A DNA stretch of 50,326 bases. It comes from JBGOUJ01 sp041477005. GTDB taxonomy: Bacteria; Acidobacteriota; Terriglobia; Bryobacterales; JACQDG01. The stretch lies in assembly GCA_041477005.1 (NCBI GenBank), contig JBGOUJ010000002.1:1-50326 (forward strand). The letters are read 5' to 3'. Below, piece after piece: positions 41,666-48,302 of the stretch. A model generated the notes under the pieces. That model had not been told where the DNA came from, searched no databases, and saw only the letters and a program-made list of their open reading frames with translations. Made by a program: the position numbers and the translations under genes. Position 1 is the stretch's first letter. The number at the start of each line of letters is the position of its first letter.

Positions 41666-42532
41666 ATGCCCTTGATCAAACTGAGCTCAATACTGAGCTT
41701 GGAACCGAAGATGACCCAAAAAGCACCATGGGAGACGGAAACGGCTTGCGGCAGCTCAATGACCTGCTGCCCGCTGTGCGAAAGCAGCGATATCGGCGCG
41801 CTGTTCCCGAGCATATGGGTGTGGAAATGCGCGAAGTGCGGTATGATATTCCGAAATCCCCAACCCACCGAGGAGGAGTTAAGCAATTTTTACAATAAAG
41901 CCTTCCGCCCGGAAAACGTGGCTGCACACACCACGGGAATGGCGGGCACGACCCACTCGCTGGCAAGGCAGTATGTCTCTTACCTATCCCGCAAGATCGG
42001 CGTCAAGCGAAAAAGAGTCCTGGAATTCGGAGCAGGATTGGGAAACACCTGCCGGGCGCTGCGCGAGTGTGGAGCGGATGTCACCGCCATCGAACCGTTC
42101 GCCTGGAAGGAGTGTCGTAACGCCGGCATCACTACGTGCCGTTCGCTGGACGAACTGCCGGAAAGCTCCAAGTTTGATGTTATCATAGCTCTGGAGGTTA
42201 TCGAGCACCTACGCTCCCCCTGGCTGAACTTGCGGCAGCTCCAAAGCCGTTTGCAGCCGGGCGGGTGGCTTTACGCGGCGACCCCAAACGCGGGCGGCCT
42301 GCGGGCGCGCCTGCACGGAGCGCAGTGGGGGGAGCTTACCAAGTACGGACACCTGCTGTTTTACACCTCCGGTACCCTGGAGCTCGCCTTGAAAAAGGCC
42401 GGGTTTGCGCGGTGCGCCCGCGTGAGAAGTCACGTGCGGCATTCCAGGCATCCCGGCAAGGTCCTGGCGCATTACGCTCTGCAGTCGGCTGGGCTGGACG
42501 GTGATCTGAGGTACTTGGCCCAAACGGCCTAG
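41666..42532 (+). CDS. SAM-dependent methyltransferase with N-terminal zinc finger
   Basis: This is a class I methyltransferase of 288 residues. A zinc finger (Cys35, Cys38, Cys55, Cys58; CCPLC and CAKCG) is followed by VLEFGAGLGNT (motif I, about 118-128). IALEVIEHLRSPWLNL is the post-II region of the Methyltransf_23 type, and then LQPGGWLYAATPNAGG. This architecture is common in O- or C-methylation of sugars in polysaccharide loci. A 159-base gap with no gene separates it from the previous gene, and it is less G/C-rich than its neighbours. The start is unclear: ATGs at 41666, 41711 and 41759 are all in frame, and the last would cut just before the zinc finger. Confidence 0.82.
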   Translation: MPLIKLSSILSLEPKMTQKAPWETETACGSSMTCCPLCESSDIGALFPSIWVWKCAKCGMIFRNPQPTEEELSNFYNKAFRPENVAAHTTGMAGTTHSLARQYVSYLSRKIGVKRKRVLEFGAGLGNTCRALRECGADVTAIEPFAWKECRNAGITTCRSLDELPESSKFDVIIALEVIEHLRSPWLNLRQLQSRLQPGGWLYAATPNAGGLRARLHGAQWGELTKYGHLLFYTSGTLELALKKAGFARCARVRSHVRHSRHPGKVLAHYALQSAGLDGDLRYLAQTA

Positions 42533-42533
42533 G

Positions 42534-43892
42534 ATGCAAAGGATGCAGAGAGCGCCGCAAGTGTACCCAGAGCGCCCGCGAGAGCGGGTTGAGCCGCCGC
42601 TGGGTATGGTCAGTCCCGAACTCCCTTATCCAGGCAAGTCAGCCGTGCGCGCGCCTGGCCTGGGCTTGTTCCTACTTGTGTGCTGGATTCTCTCCCTGGC
42701 CGGTCTCTCGGCGCCGGGGCGCAGCGGGCCGCTGACCGTGGGAGCCCTGGACTCGATCGCGGTGGTCAAACTGGCGACGCGTGGCATTGCTTTCGTGGTG
42801 CTCGCGCTGATTCTGCTGCGATACATCCAAACCAGAAGGTCGCGGGTGCTACTGCAGCGGCTTTTTCCGCTCATGTTGTTCGCCGGCTGGACGGTTGCCT
42901 CCATCTATTGGTCGGCTCTTCGGACGGTGACCATCGGCCATGCCGGCGAGGTGGTTCTGCTTGTAATGCTGTCCACCGCCGCCGGCTTTCTTTCCCTGGA
43001 GGAAGCGGACCACAAGAGAATTTGCTGTCACCTGACCATAATTACGGTGCTGATGAGCCTGTTGTTGATCGTTCTCAACTTCGGCCAAATCCTGGCAGGC
43101 GACCGTCCGGTGGGATATATGCATCCCAATGACCTAGCCAAGACCGCCGGGGCCGGCCTGATGATGTTGACGTGCTGCCATTTGCTCTGGAGATGGCAAT
43201 GGACGCGCAGGCTTCTCGTGCCCGCGGCCGGCATTCTGTCGTTCGCGATCTTCGCCGCACGATCCCGCACGGCGTCGACTCTGACGCCTCTCATGCTGCT
43301 GCTGATCTGCTGGCTGCTCCGAAAAAGCCGCACCCTGGTTGTCGTGTGTGCTTTGTGCGGTCTGCTGGCGGCGGTGATTGCCTATAACCAGACGGCCGAG
43401 CCCTTGCAGGATTCCGTCGTAGCCTATATGGCACGCGGCCAGAGGAGCGACGAATTGGTGGGCCTGAGCGGCCGGACCGAGCTGTGGACGATCGCCTTAC
43501 AATCATTCCAGGCCTCACCGATTTTCGGCAGCGGCTACTACGTGATGACCGAGACAGGGTTCTTTGACGTGTGGGGAAAGCGCCAGTGGCAGACAGCTCA
43601 CAACGCGTTTCTGCATGTTTTGACCGGCCTGGGCCTGGTCGGCCTCTTTTTCTTTCTCTGGGGGCTGGTCGCCGCCATGCGACCGTCTCTAGTGGCTCTG
43701 AAGGACCTGGGCCGTAGCCGAAAGGCTGAGTGCCTGGCCGCCGTGATGGTGATATGGTACTGCGCCATGGGAATGTTTGAGCTGTCCTTTTTCGGGCCGG
43801 TCGACACAGCGGTGGTGATTTTCTTCGTGACACTGGGAATTTCTGCGGGCAGGCCCCCAGCCCCTGGTCCGGATCGCCTTTATCAACCATGA
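42534..43892 (+). CDS. O-antigen ligase/polymerase-like membrane protein (Wzy_C family)
   Basis: This is an integral membrane protein of 452 residues with about 11-12 helices. A periplasmic loop at about 300-360 contains GLSGRTELWTIALQSF, SPIFGSGYYVM and TAHNAFLHVLTGLGLVGL, the conserved Wzy_C/WaaL signature. It either polymerises the repeat units or ligates the glycan to an acceptor. With a Wzx-like flippase and a Wzc-like regulator in the same locus, polymerase is the more likely role. The start is one base after the methyltransferase stop. The first 35 residues are Pro/Arg-rich and cytoplasmic. Confidence 0.85.
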   Translation: MQRMQRAPQVYPERPRERVEPPLGMVSPELPYPGKSAVRAPGLGLFLLVCWILSLAGLSAPGRSGPLTVGALDSIAVVKLATRGIAFVVLALILLRYIQTRRSRVLLQRLFPLMLFAGWTVASIYWSALRTVTIGHAGEVVLLVMLSTAAGFLSLEEADHKRICCHLTIITVLMSLLLIVLNFGQILAGDRPVGYMHPNDLAKTAGAGLMMLTCCHLLWRWQWTRRLLVPAAGILSFAIFAARSRTASTLTPLMLLLICWLLRKSRTLVVVCALCGLLAAVIAYNQTAEPLQDSVVAYMARGQRSDELVGLSGRTELWTIALQSFQASPIFGSGYYVMTETGFFDVWGKRQWQTAHNAFLHVLTGLGLVGLFFFLWGLVAAMRPSLVALKDLGRSRKAECLAAVMVIWYCAMGMFELSFFGPVDTAVVIFFVTLGISAGRPPAPGPDRLYQP

Positions 43893-43916
43893 TGGAGCGT
43901 CCCGCGTCTGTTGGGG

Positions 43917-44015
43917 ATGCCGATCGGGTGTTACCGGGGCCTCGGCGGCGCGGAACTGTCCTTCGGCGGCGGCATCGACCCGGCGATTGCCCTCTTCTAT
44001 GTCACCCTGGAATAG
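43917..44015 (+). pseudogene. Remnant of a second O-antigen ligase/polymerase C terminus
   Basis: A 32-residue frame in the gap after the ligase gene ends GAELSFGGGIDPAIALFYVT-LE. This aligns with the C terminus of the gene just upstream (MFELSFFGPVDTAVVIFFVT), sharing about 11 of 17 positions around ELSF, D-x-A and FxVTL. Nothing of the preceding membrane domain remains. It looks like the last relic of a duplicated or replaced ligase gene. The next gene begins 46 bases later. Confidence 0.6.
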
Positions 44016-44061
44016 CAGCGGGCCAACTGTAGCTGTCACGGGTCGCGGCTGACCGGCGGTC

Positions 44062-45318
44062 ATGAGAGTGCTGATTCTCCACAACCGATACCGCTATGCC
44101 GGGGGTGAGGACACGGCGGTCGAGGGTGAAGTCCGCCTTCTGCAGAAACGGGGCGTGGAGGTGCTGTTTCACGAGGCGCACAATCCATCGCCGGATGCTT
44201 TCCCCCTCTCCGCCAAAGTGAAGTTCGCCGTGTCGTCGGGCTGGTCGAAGCAGTCCTATCGACAGGTGCGGCAATTGTGCCTCGACTACCGGCCCGACGT
44301 GGCTCACGTTCACAATTTCTGGTTCTCCCTGACGCCTTCGGTCCACGCCGCCAGCCACGACGCCGGTGTGGCGACCATCCAGACTCTGCACAATTTTCGG
44401 TTACTGTGCGCCAATTCGCTGTTTCTGCGCCAGGGCCAGATTTGTGAGGACTGTCTGGGGAAGGTCCCCTGGAGGGGAGTCGCCCGGCGCTGCTATCACG
44501 GTTCCTTTGTGGCGTCCGCAGCCGTCGGGACCATGATGGTGACCAACCGGGCCCGCGACACCTGGAACCGCCACGTCGACGCCTTCCTCACTCCCAGCGA
44601 ATTCGCCCGATCGAAATTCATAGCCGGAAACCTGCCGGCGGACCGCGTCTTCGTGAAACCAAACGTGGTGGAAGACTTCGGGCGCGCCCCACTGCCGGCT
44701 TCGGCGTCCAACCGGGTGGTCTACGTCGGCCGGCTCTCGGAGGAGAAGGGCGTTTCGCTGCTGCTGTCGAGCTGGGCGGCTTCGGGACTGGGAAGCTTCG
44801 GGCGGCTGCTGATCGTGGGGGACGGTCCGGCGGCGTCCTCCTGCCGCCTCCAGGCGCAGTCGCTGGGCCTGGAGCCTCCGAGCGTGGTGTTTGCCGGCAA
44901 GACGAGTCCCGAGGAAGTGCGCCGGCACATCGCCGAGTCCCGCGCGGTCGTGCTGCCCTCGCTGTGTTATGAGAGCTTCGGCCTCGCCGTTGTGGAAGCG
45001 TTCTGCGCCGGACGCCCGGCGGTGGTTTCCGGCATCGGCGCTCTGGCCGACATCGTGGCCGACGGCCGCACCGGCCTGAAGTTCCAGCCGGGAGATGGCC
45101 CAGCTCTGGCGGGTGCGCTCTCCCAAATCCTGCGCGACGACGCCCTGGCCGACCGGCTGGGCGACCGTGCCAGAAGCGAGTACACGGAGCGCTACACGAC
45201 CGAGCGCAACTACGAAATGCTGATGCGAGCCTACCGATTCGCAATCGAGCGCCGAGGAACCGAGCTGCCGGAAACCCTGCGGGCGCCCGAGCCGGCGGCG
45301 GATCGCAAACTGCCATGA
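44062..45318 (+). CDS. Family 4 glycosyltransferase
   Basis: This is a GT-B enzyme of 418 residues. The N-terminal ILHNRYRYAGGEDTAVEGEV and PDVAHVHNFWFSLTPSVHAA are typical of this GT4 group, and TLHNFRLLCANSLFLRQGQI with paired cysteines (ICEDCLG) often accompanies it. The C-terminal donor site shows VVYVGRLSEEKGVSLLL and SLCYESFGLAVVEAFCAGRP, with the EX7E glutamates intact. The stop overlaps the deacetylase start by four bases. The donor sugar cannot be assigned. Confidence 0.9.
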   Translation: MRVLILHNRYRYAGGEDTAVEGEVRLLQKRGVEVLFHEAHNPSPDAFPLSAKVKFAVSSGWSKQSYRQVRQLCLDYRPDVAHVHNFWFSLTPSVHAASHDAGVATIQTLHNFRLLCANSLFLRQGQICEDCLGKVPWRGVARRCYHGSFVASAAVGTMMVTNRARDTWNRHVDAFLTPSEFARSKFIAGNLPADRVFVKPNVVEDFGRAPLPASASNRVVYVGRLSEEKGVSLLLSSWAASGLGSFGRLLIVGDGPAASSCRLQAQSLGLEPPSVVFAGKTSPEEVRRHIAESRAVVLPSLCYESFGLAVVEAFCAGRPAVVSGIGALADIVADGRTGLKFQPGDGPALAGALSQILRDDALADRLGDRARSEYTERYTTERNYEMLMRAYRFAIERRGTELPETLRAPEPAADRKLP

Positions 45319-46097
45319 GCCGCCCGCCCCGCACCCCCGCCGTGGTGACCACCAGTTGGGACGACGGACACCCGCTGGATGTTCGGGCGGCCGAGTTGCT
45401 GGCTTCCTACGGGCTGCGCGGCACCTTCTACGTGCCGGTTACCTATTCTGAGTACCCTAGACTCGACAATCAGCAGATCCTGGCGCTGCGCCGCCTGGGG
45501 ATGGAGGTCGGCTCCCACACCATGACCCACGCCGAACTGACCCGTCTCGACGACGCGGCCTTGCGCCGGGAGTTGGTCGACAGCAAGCACTACCTGGAAG
45601 ACCTGCTGGGCGAGCCGGTCCCCGCCTTCTGTTATCCCAGGGGCCACTTCAATCGCCGGCTGTGCGCTCTGGTCGCCGAGGCGGGCTACCAGTTGGGCCG
45701 TACCACGGTCGCTTTTCGGACCGACTACGAGTTTGATCCCATCCGCATGCCCGTAGGCTTTCAGTTTGTTCCCCACTCCTATCAGATTCACGTGCGCCAC
45801 GCGCTGAAAGAGGGGAACGTCAAGGGACTGATCGATTGGCACCGGCTCTGGGGCAGAGAGCGGGACTTGGTGCGGCTCTCCACGCGAATGCTGGAGCACG
45901 TTCTGGAGTCCGGCGGAATCCTGCACATTTGGGCGCATTCCTGGGAAATCGAGGAGGCCGGACTCTGGCAGAGCCTGGAAGAAACATGCAAGTTCGTAGC
46001 CGGCTGTCGAGGAATCACCCCCTGCACGAACTCGCAGGTCCTGGCGAGCCGGCCGGCGGTGGGTTCCGAGCCGTGCGCGGCAGCAAACGGCCGCTAA
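45315..46097 (+). CDS. Polysaccharide deacetylase (CE4/NodB family)
   Basis: This is a metal-dependent deacetylase of 260 residues. Motif 1 is TSWDDGHP (Asp16, Asp17; Trp replaces the usual Phe). Motif 2 is GSHTMTH (His68, His72), giving the Asp-His-His metal triad. Motif 3 is FCYPRGHFN, and motif 5 is LHIWAHSWEIEE. There is no signal peptide, so it may act on the lipid-linked precursor in the cytoplasm or on a small substrate. N-acetyl groups on the repeat-unit sugars are the likely target. It is coupled to the upstream glycosyltransferase (ATGA). Confidence 0.88.
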   Translation: MSRPPRTPAVVTTSWDDGHPLDVRAAELLASYGLRGTFYVPVTYSEYPRLDNQQILALRRLGMEVGSHTMTHAELTRLDDAALRRELVDSKHYLEDLLGEPVPAFCYPRGHFNRRLCALVAEAGYQLGRTTVAFRTDYEFDPIRMPVGFQFVPHSYQIHVRHALKEGNVKGLIDWHRLWGRERDLVRLSTRMLEHVLESGGILHIWAHSWEIEEAGLWQSLEETCKFVAGCRGITPCTNSQVLASRPAVGSEPCAAANGR

Positions 46098-46161
46098 CGC
46101 GAGAACTCCATGCCCCACCCCAGTGCAGGCGAAAACGACGGTAGTCCGACTGGCCGGTGAA

Positions 46162-47862
46162 ATGGCCCGCAAGCAGAAGCTCCTGCTGGTCGCCACGGCG
46201 TTGCTGTTGGCAGTCGATTGGTCGTGCGGGCAGAGGCCCGCCCGCCGGTCCTCGCCGGAAGACTCCTCGGTTCCCGAACCGCCGGAGGTCCAGGTTCGCC
46301 GGATTCCGGAGGAGACGGCAACCACGGTTCTTTACGTCGACGGCCAGTCAGCGGCGGCGTCGGATGAAAACCCCGGCGCCGCACGGCTCCCGTTTCGGAC
46401 CATTTCCCGGGCGGCGCAAAGGGCCCACGAGAACAAGAGGCGCGGCATCGGGACCAAGGTCTTGATCCGCCCCGGCGTCTACCGCGAGCAGGTCATTCTC
46501 CCGATCAAAGAGGGAGAAACGACCGCGCCGCTCATTTTCGAGGCAGCCGTTGGCGGAAAGGTCATCTTATCCGGCTCCGATGTCTGGACGGGCTGGCAAC
46601 GAGTTGAGGGAAACGTCTACCGGCACGCCTGGCCGTACCACTGGGGGATGGCGCCCTACCCACGAGGCTGGGAGGGCGAGGTAATCCTGCCGCCCGTGGT
46701 CCGAAGGCGGGAGATGGTATTCTTGAACGGCACTCTGCTCGAGCAGGCGCTCGCCTACCGCGACCTGAAAGACAACAGCTTCTACGTCTCGGAGCAGGAT
46801 TCAACGCTCTATCTCAGGGCCGCCCCAGGTCTCGACGTGGAGAAAGCGGCCATTGAGGTTTCCACCCGCTCGCCCTTATTCCGCGCCCAGAGCCAGCACA
46901 ATCTCGTCTTGCGAGGCATGCAGTTCGTGCAGGGAAACACGCCGCTCAGCGAAGGGGCGGTCGCCATCACCGACTCCTCGGATGTACTGATCGCAAACTG
47001 CGACTTCTCATGGAACAGTTCGATAGGCCTGTTGGCGTCGGGGGTTTCGAACCTGACCTTGCGCCACAACTCCGCCAATCACAATGGAGCCGCGGGCATC
47101 GACGGCTACCAATGGAAGCGCGCCTTTCTCGAAGGAAACGAGACCTCGTATAACAACTGGCGGGGGGCCTGGGGCGGATTCACCGGGTGGGCCCCGGCCG
47201 GGACCAAAGTGGCGCTGCTGCATGAGGGCACGATCCGTGACCACCGCTCCTTCGGCAATCAGTGCCGCGGCTTCTGGCTGGATTCCGACAACTCCCACGT
47301 GACCGTTGAAGGGGCGCTCTGGTGCCGGAATCTGAGAGACGGGGTCTTTGTCGAAGCCAACGCGGGCCCCATCCTGATCCGGAACAGCGTCATCGCCGGA
47401 AACCAGAACGGGTCCGGCATCGCGGGAGCCAACTCCGCCGGCGTGAGCCTGGTGAGAAACCTGATCTATGGTAATGCCCGCTCCCAGATCGAGATCACGG
47501 GAGTATTGGACCGCACAGTGACCGATTGGGAAACCGGCGCTACGCGGAATGTCCAGGCAAGTCACTGGACGCTGCGGGAAAACCTGGTGGCCAGCTCGGA
47601 GCCGGCGCAGCCGCTGCTGCTGACACCCAACTGGAAGCCGTTCCGGGCCACGCTAAACTCGGAGGGCAACCCCTGGGAGCATCCCGGCGGCGGGCGGCCT
47701 TTTCGGGTGGGGCCGTTCTCTCTCACGCTGGCCCAGTGGCAGTTCCTCACGGGCAGCGAGGCTCACTCGGTATTGACCAACACACTAGCCGAGGACGCTG
47801 ATCTCAGGCGATTGTTATCCCCAGAACCGGCAGAAGGGGCGGGAGTCAGTGAGCGCCAGTAA
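46162..47862 (+). CDS. Secreted right-handed parallel beta-helix protein
   Basis: This is a 566-residue exported protein. A hydrophobic signal (KLLLVATALLLAVDWSCG) ends in a cysteine that is only a poor lipobox. A DUF1565-like start follows (VLYVDGQSAAASDENPGAAR, then FRTISRAAQRA). A long run of short beta-helix coils rich in Asn, Ser and Gly occupies about 260-450 (NLVLRGMQFVQGN, VLIANCDFSWNSSIGLLASG, ILIRNSVIAGNQNGSG). Such folds are lyases, epimerases or hydrolases of polysaccharides. No catalytic set is recognisable by eye. I chose the ATG at 46162, which places the signal at the N terminus, over a GTG at 46123. Confidence 0.78.
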   Translation: MARKQKLLLVATALLLAVDWSCGQRPARRSSPEDSSVPEPPEVQVRRIPEETATTVLYVDGQSAAASDENPGAARLPFRTISRAAQRAHENKRRGIGTKVLIRPGVYREQVILPIKEGETTAPLIFEAAVGGKVILSGSDVWTGWQRVEGNVYRHAWPYHWGMAPYPRGWEGEVILPPVVRRREMVFLNGTLLEQALAYRDLKDNSFYVSEQDSTLYLRAAPGLDVEKAAIEVSTRSPLFRAQSQHNLVLRGMQFVQGNTPLSEGAVAITDSSDVLIANCDFSWNSSIGLLASGVSNLTLRHNSANHNGAAGIDGYQWKRAFLEGNETSYNNWRGAWGGFTGWAPAGTKVALLHEGTIRDHRSFGNQCRGFWLDSDNSHVTVEGALWCRNLRDGVFVEANAGPILIRNSVIAGNQNGSGIAGANSAGVSLVRNLIYGNARSQIEITGVLDRTVTDWETGATRNVQASHWTLRENLVASSEPAQPLLLTPNWKPFRATLNSEGNPWEHPGGGRPFRVGPFSLTLAQWQFLTGSEAHSVLTNTLAEDADLRRLLSPEPAEGAGVSERQ

Positions 47863-47995
47863 CCGGCTCCTGACCGGCCGGCGCCGCCCGCACCGCGGGG
47901 GCAGGTGCGCCTTGCCTGTATTCGCCTCGCGTTTGGGATCGGCCGGCCGTGCCGTTGAACGGCGGATCTCACCGGAACCAGCAGTGCTCGTGCGC

Positions 47996-48015
47996 CCGGG
48001 CGGCCGTGCGCCCGG
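47996..48015 (+). terminator. G/C-rich hairpin after the first beta-helix gene
   Basis: CCGGGCG and CGCCCGG form a perfect 7-base stem around GCCGTG. No T-run follows, so it is not a standard intrinsic terminator. Its place 134 bases after the operon's last stop and before the regulatory A/T-rich stretch makes a transcript-end or stabilising hairpin plausible. Confidence 0.35.
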
Positions 48016-48042
48016 CAGAAGGATACCTGCACCCTGTATAGA

Positions 48043-48230
48043 TCGTACTATGAATTCGTACTAGCATGTACGCTACCTGCTCTTATTTCGTACTACGTCT
48101 TTTTGCCTAGCCTAACGGGACTAAGCCTCGGGGTGAATACGAAAAAATTGCACGGGAGATTGAGCAGAAAAGGGGTGATTGTCGATAGGACGGATGGCGG
48201 CAGGGTTTGCCAGTCCCGCTTATTCGTACT
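48043..48230. promoter_or_regulatory. Cluster of four TCGTACT sites, probable activator-binding region
   Basis: TCGTACT occurs at 48043-48049, 48056-48062, 48088-48094 and 48224-48230. The second overlaps an inverted repeat, CGTAC-N6-GTACG, at 48057-48072. The first three lie about 175-225 bases upstream of the start site predicted from the sigma-54-like element, which is a typical enhancer distance. Recognition by an activator is inferred. Confidence 0.5.
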
Positions 48231-48239
48231 GGCCATGGT

Positions 48240-48256
48240 TTGGCGAGCCGATTGCA
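48240..48256 (+). promoter_or_regulatory. Sigma-54-type promoter
   Basis: TTGGCGAGCCGATTGCA matches the -24/-12 consensus YTGGCACGNNNNTTGCW at every defined position except two, with the invariant GG and GC at the correct spacing. Transcription would start near 48267, about 36 bases before the beta-helix gene. It reads in the right direction and lies in an intergenic region. Confidence 0.5.
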
Positions 48257-48302
48257 TCGTCTTAGAGCCCGTCGGAAGCGCGGCCGCCAAACTTCTAGCC
48301 CG

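Larger units (their letters stand above)
47863..48302. other. 440-base intergenic region with regulatory signals
   Basis: No gene is visible. The left part is very G/C-rich, with a near-perfect palindrome GCCGTT-G-AACGGC at 47951-47963 and a hairpin at 47996-48015. From 48030 the composition turns A/T-rich and contains four TCGTACT sites and a sigma-54-like promoter, listed separately. It appears to separate the long polysaccharide operon from an independently regulated secreted protein gene. Confidence 0.5.
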
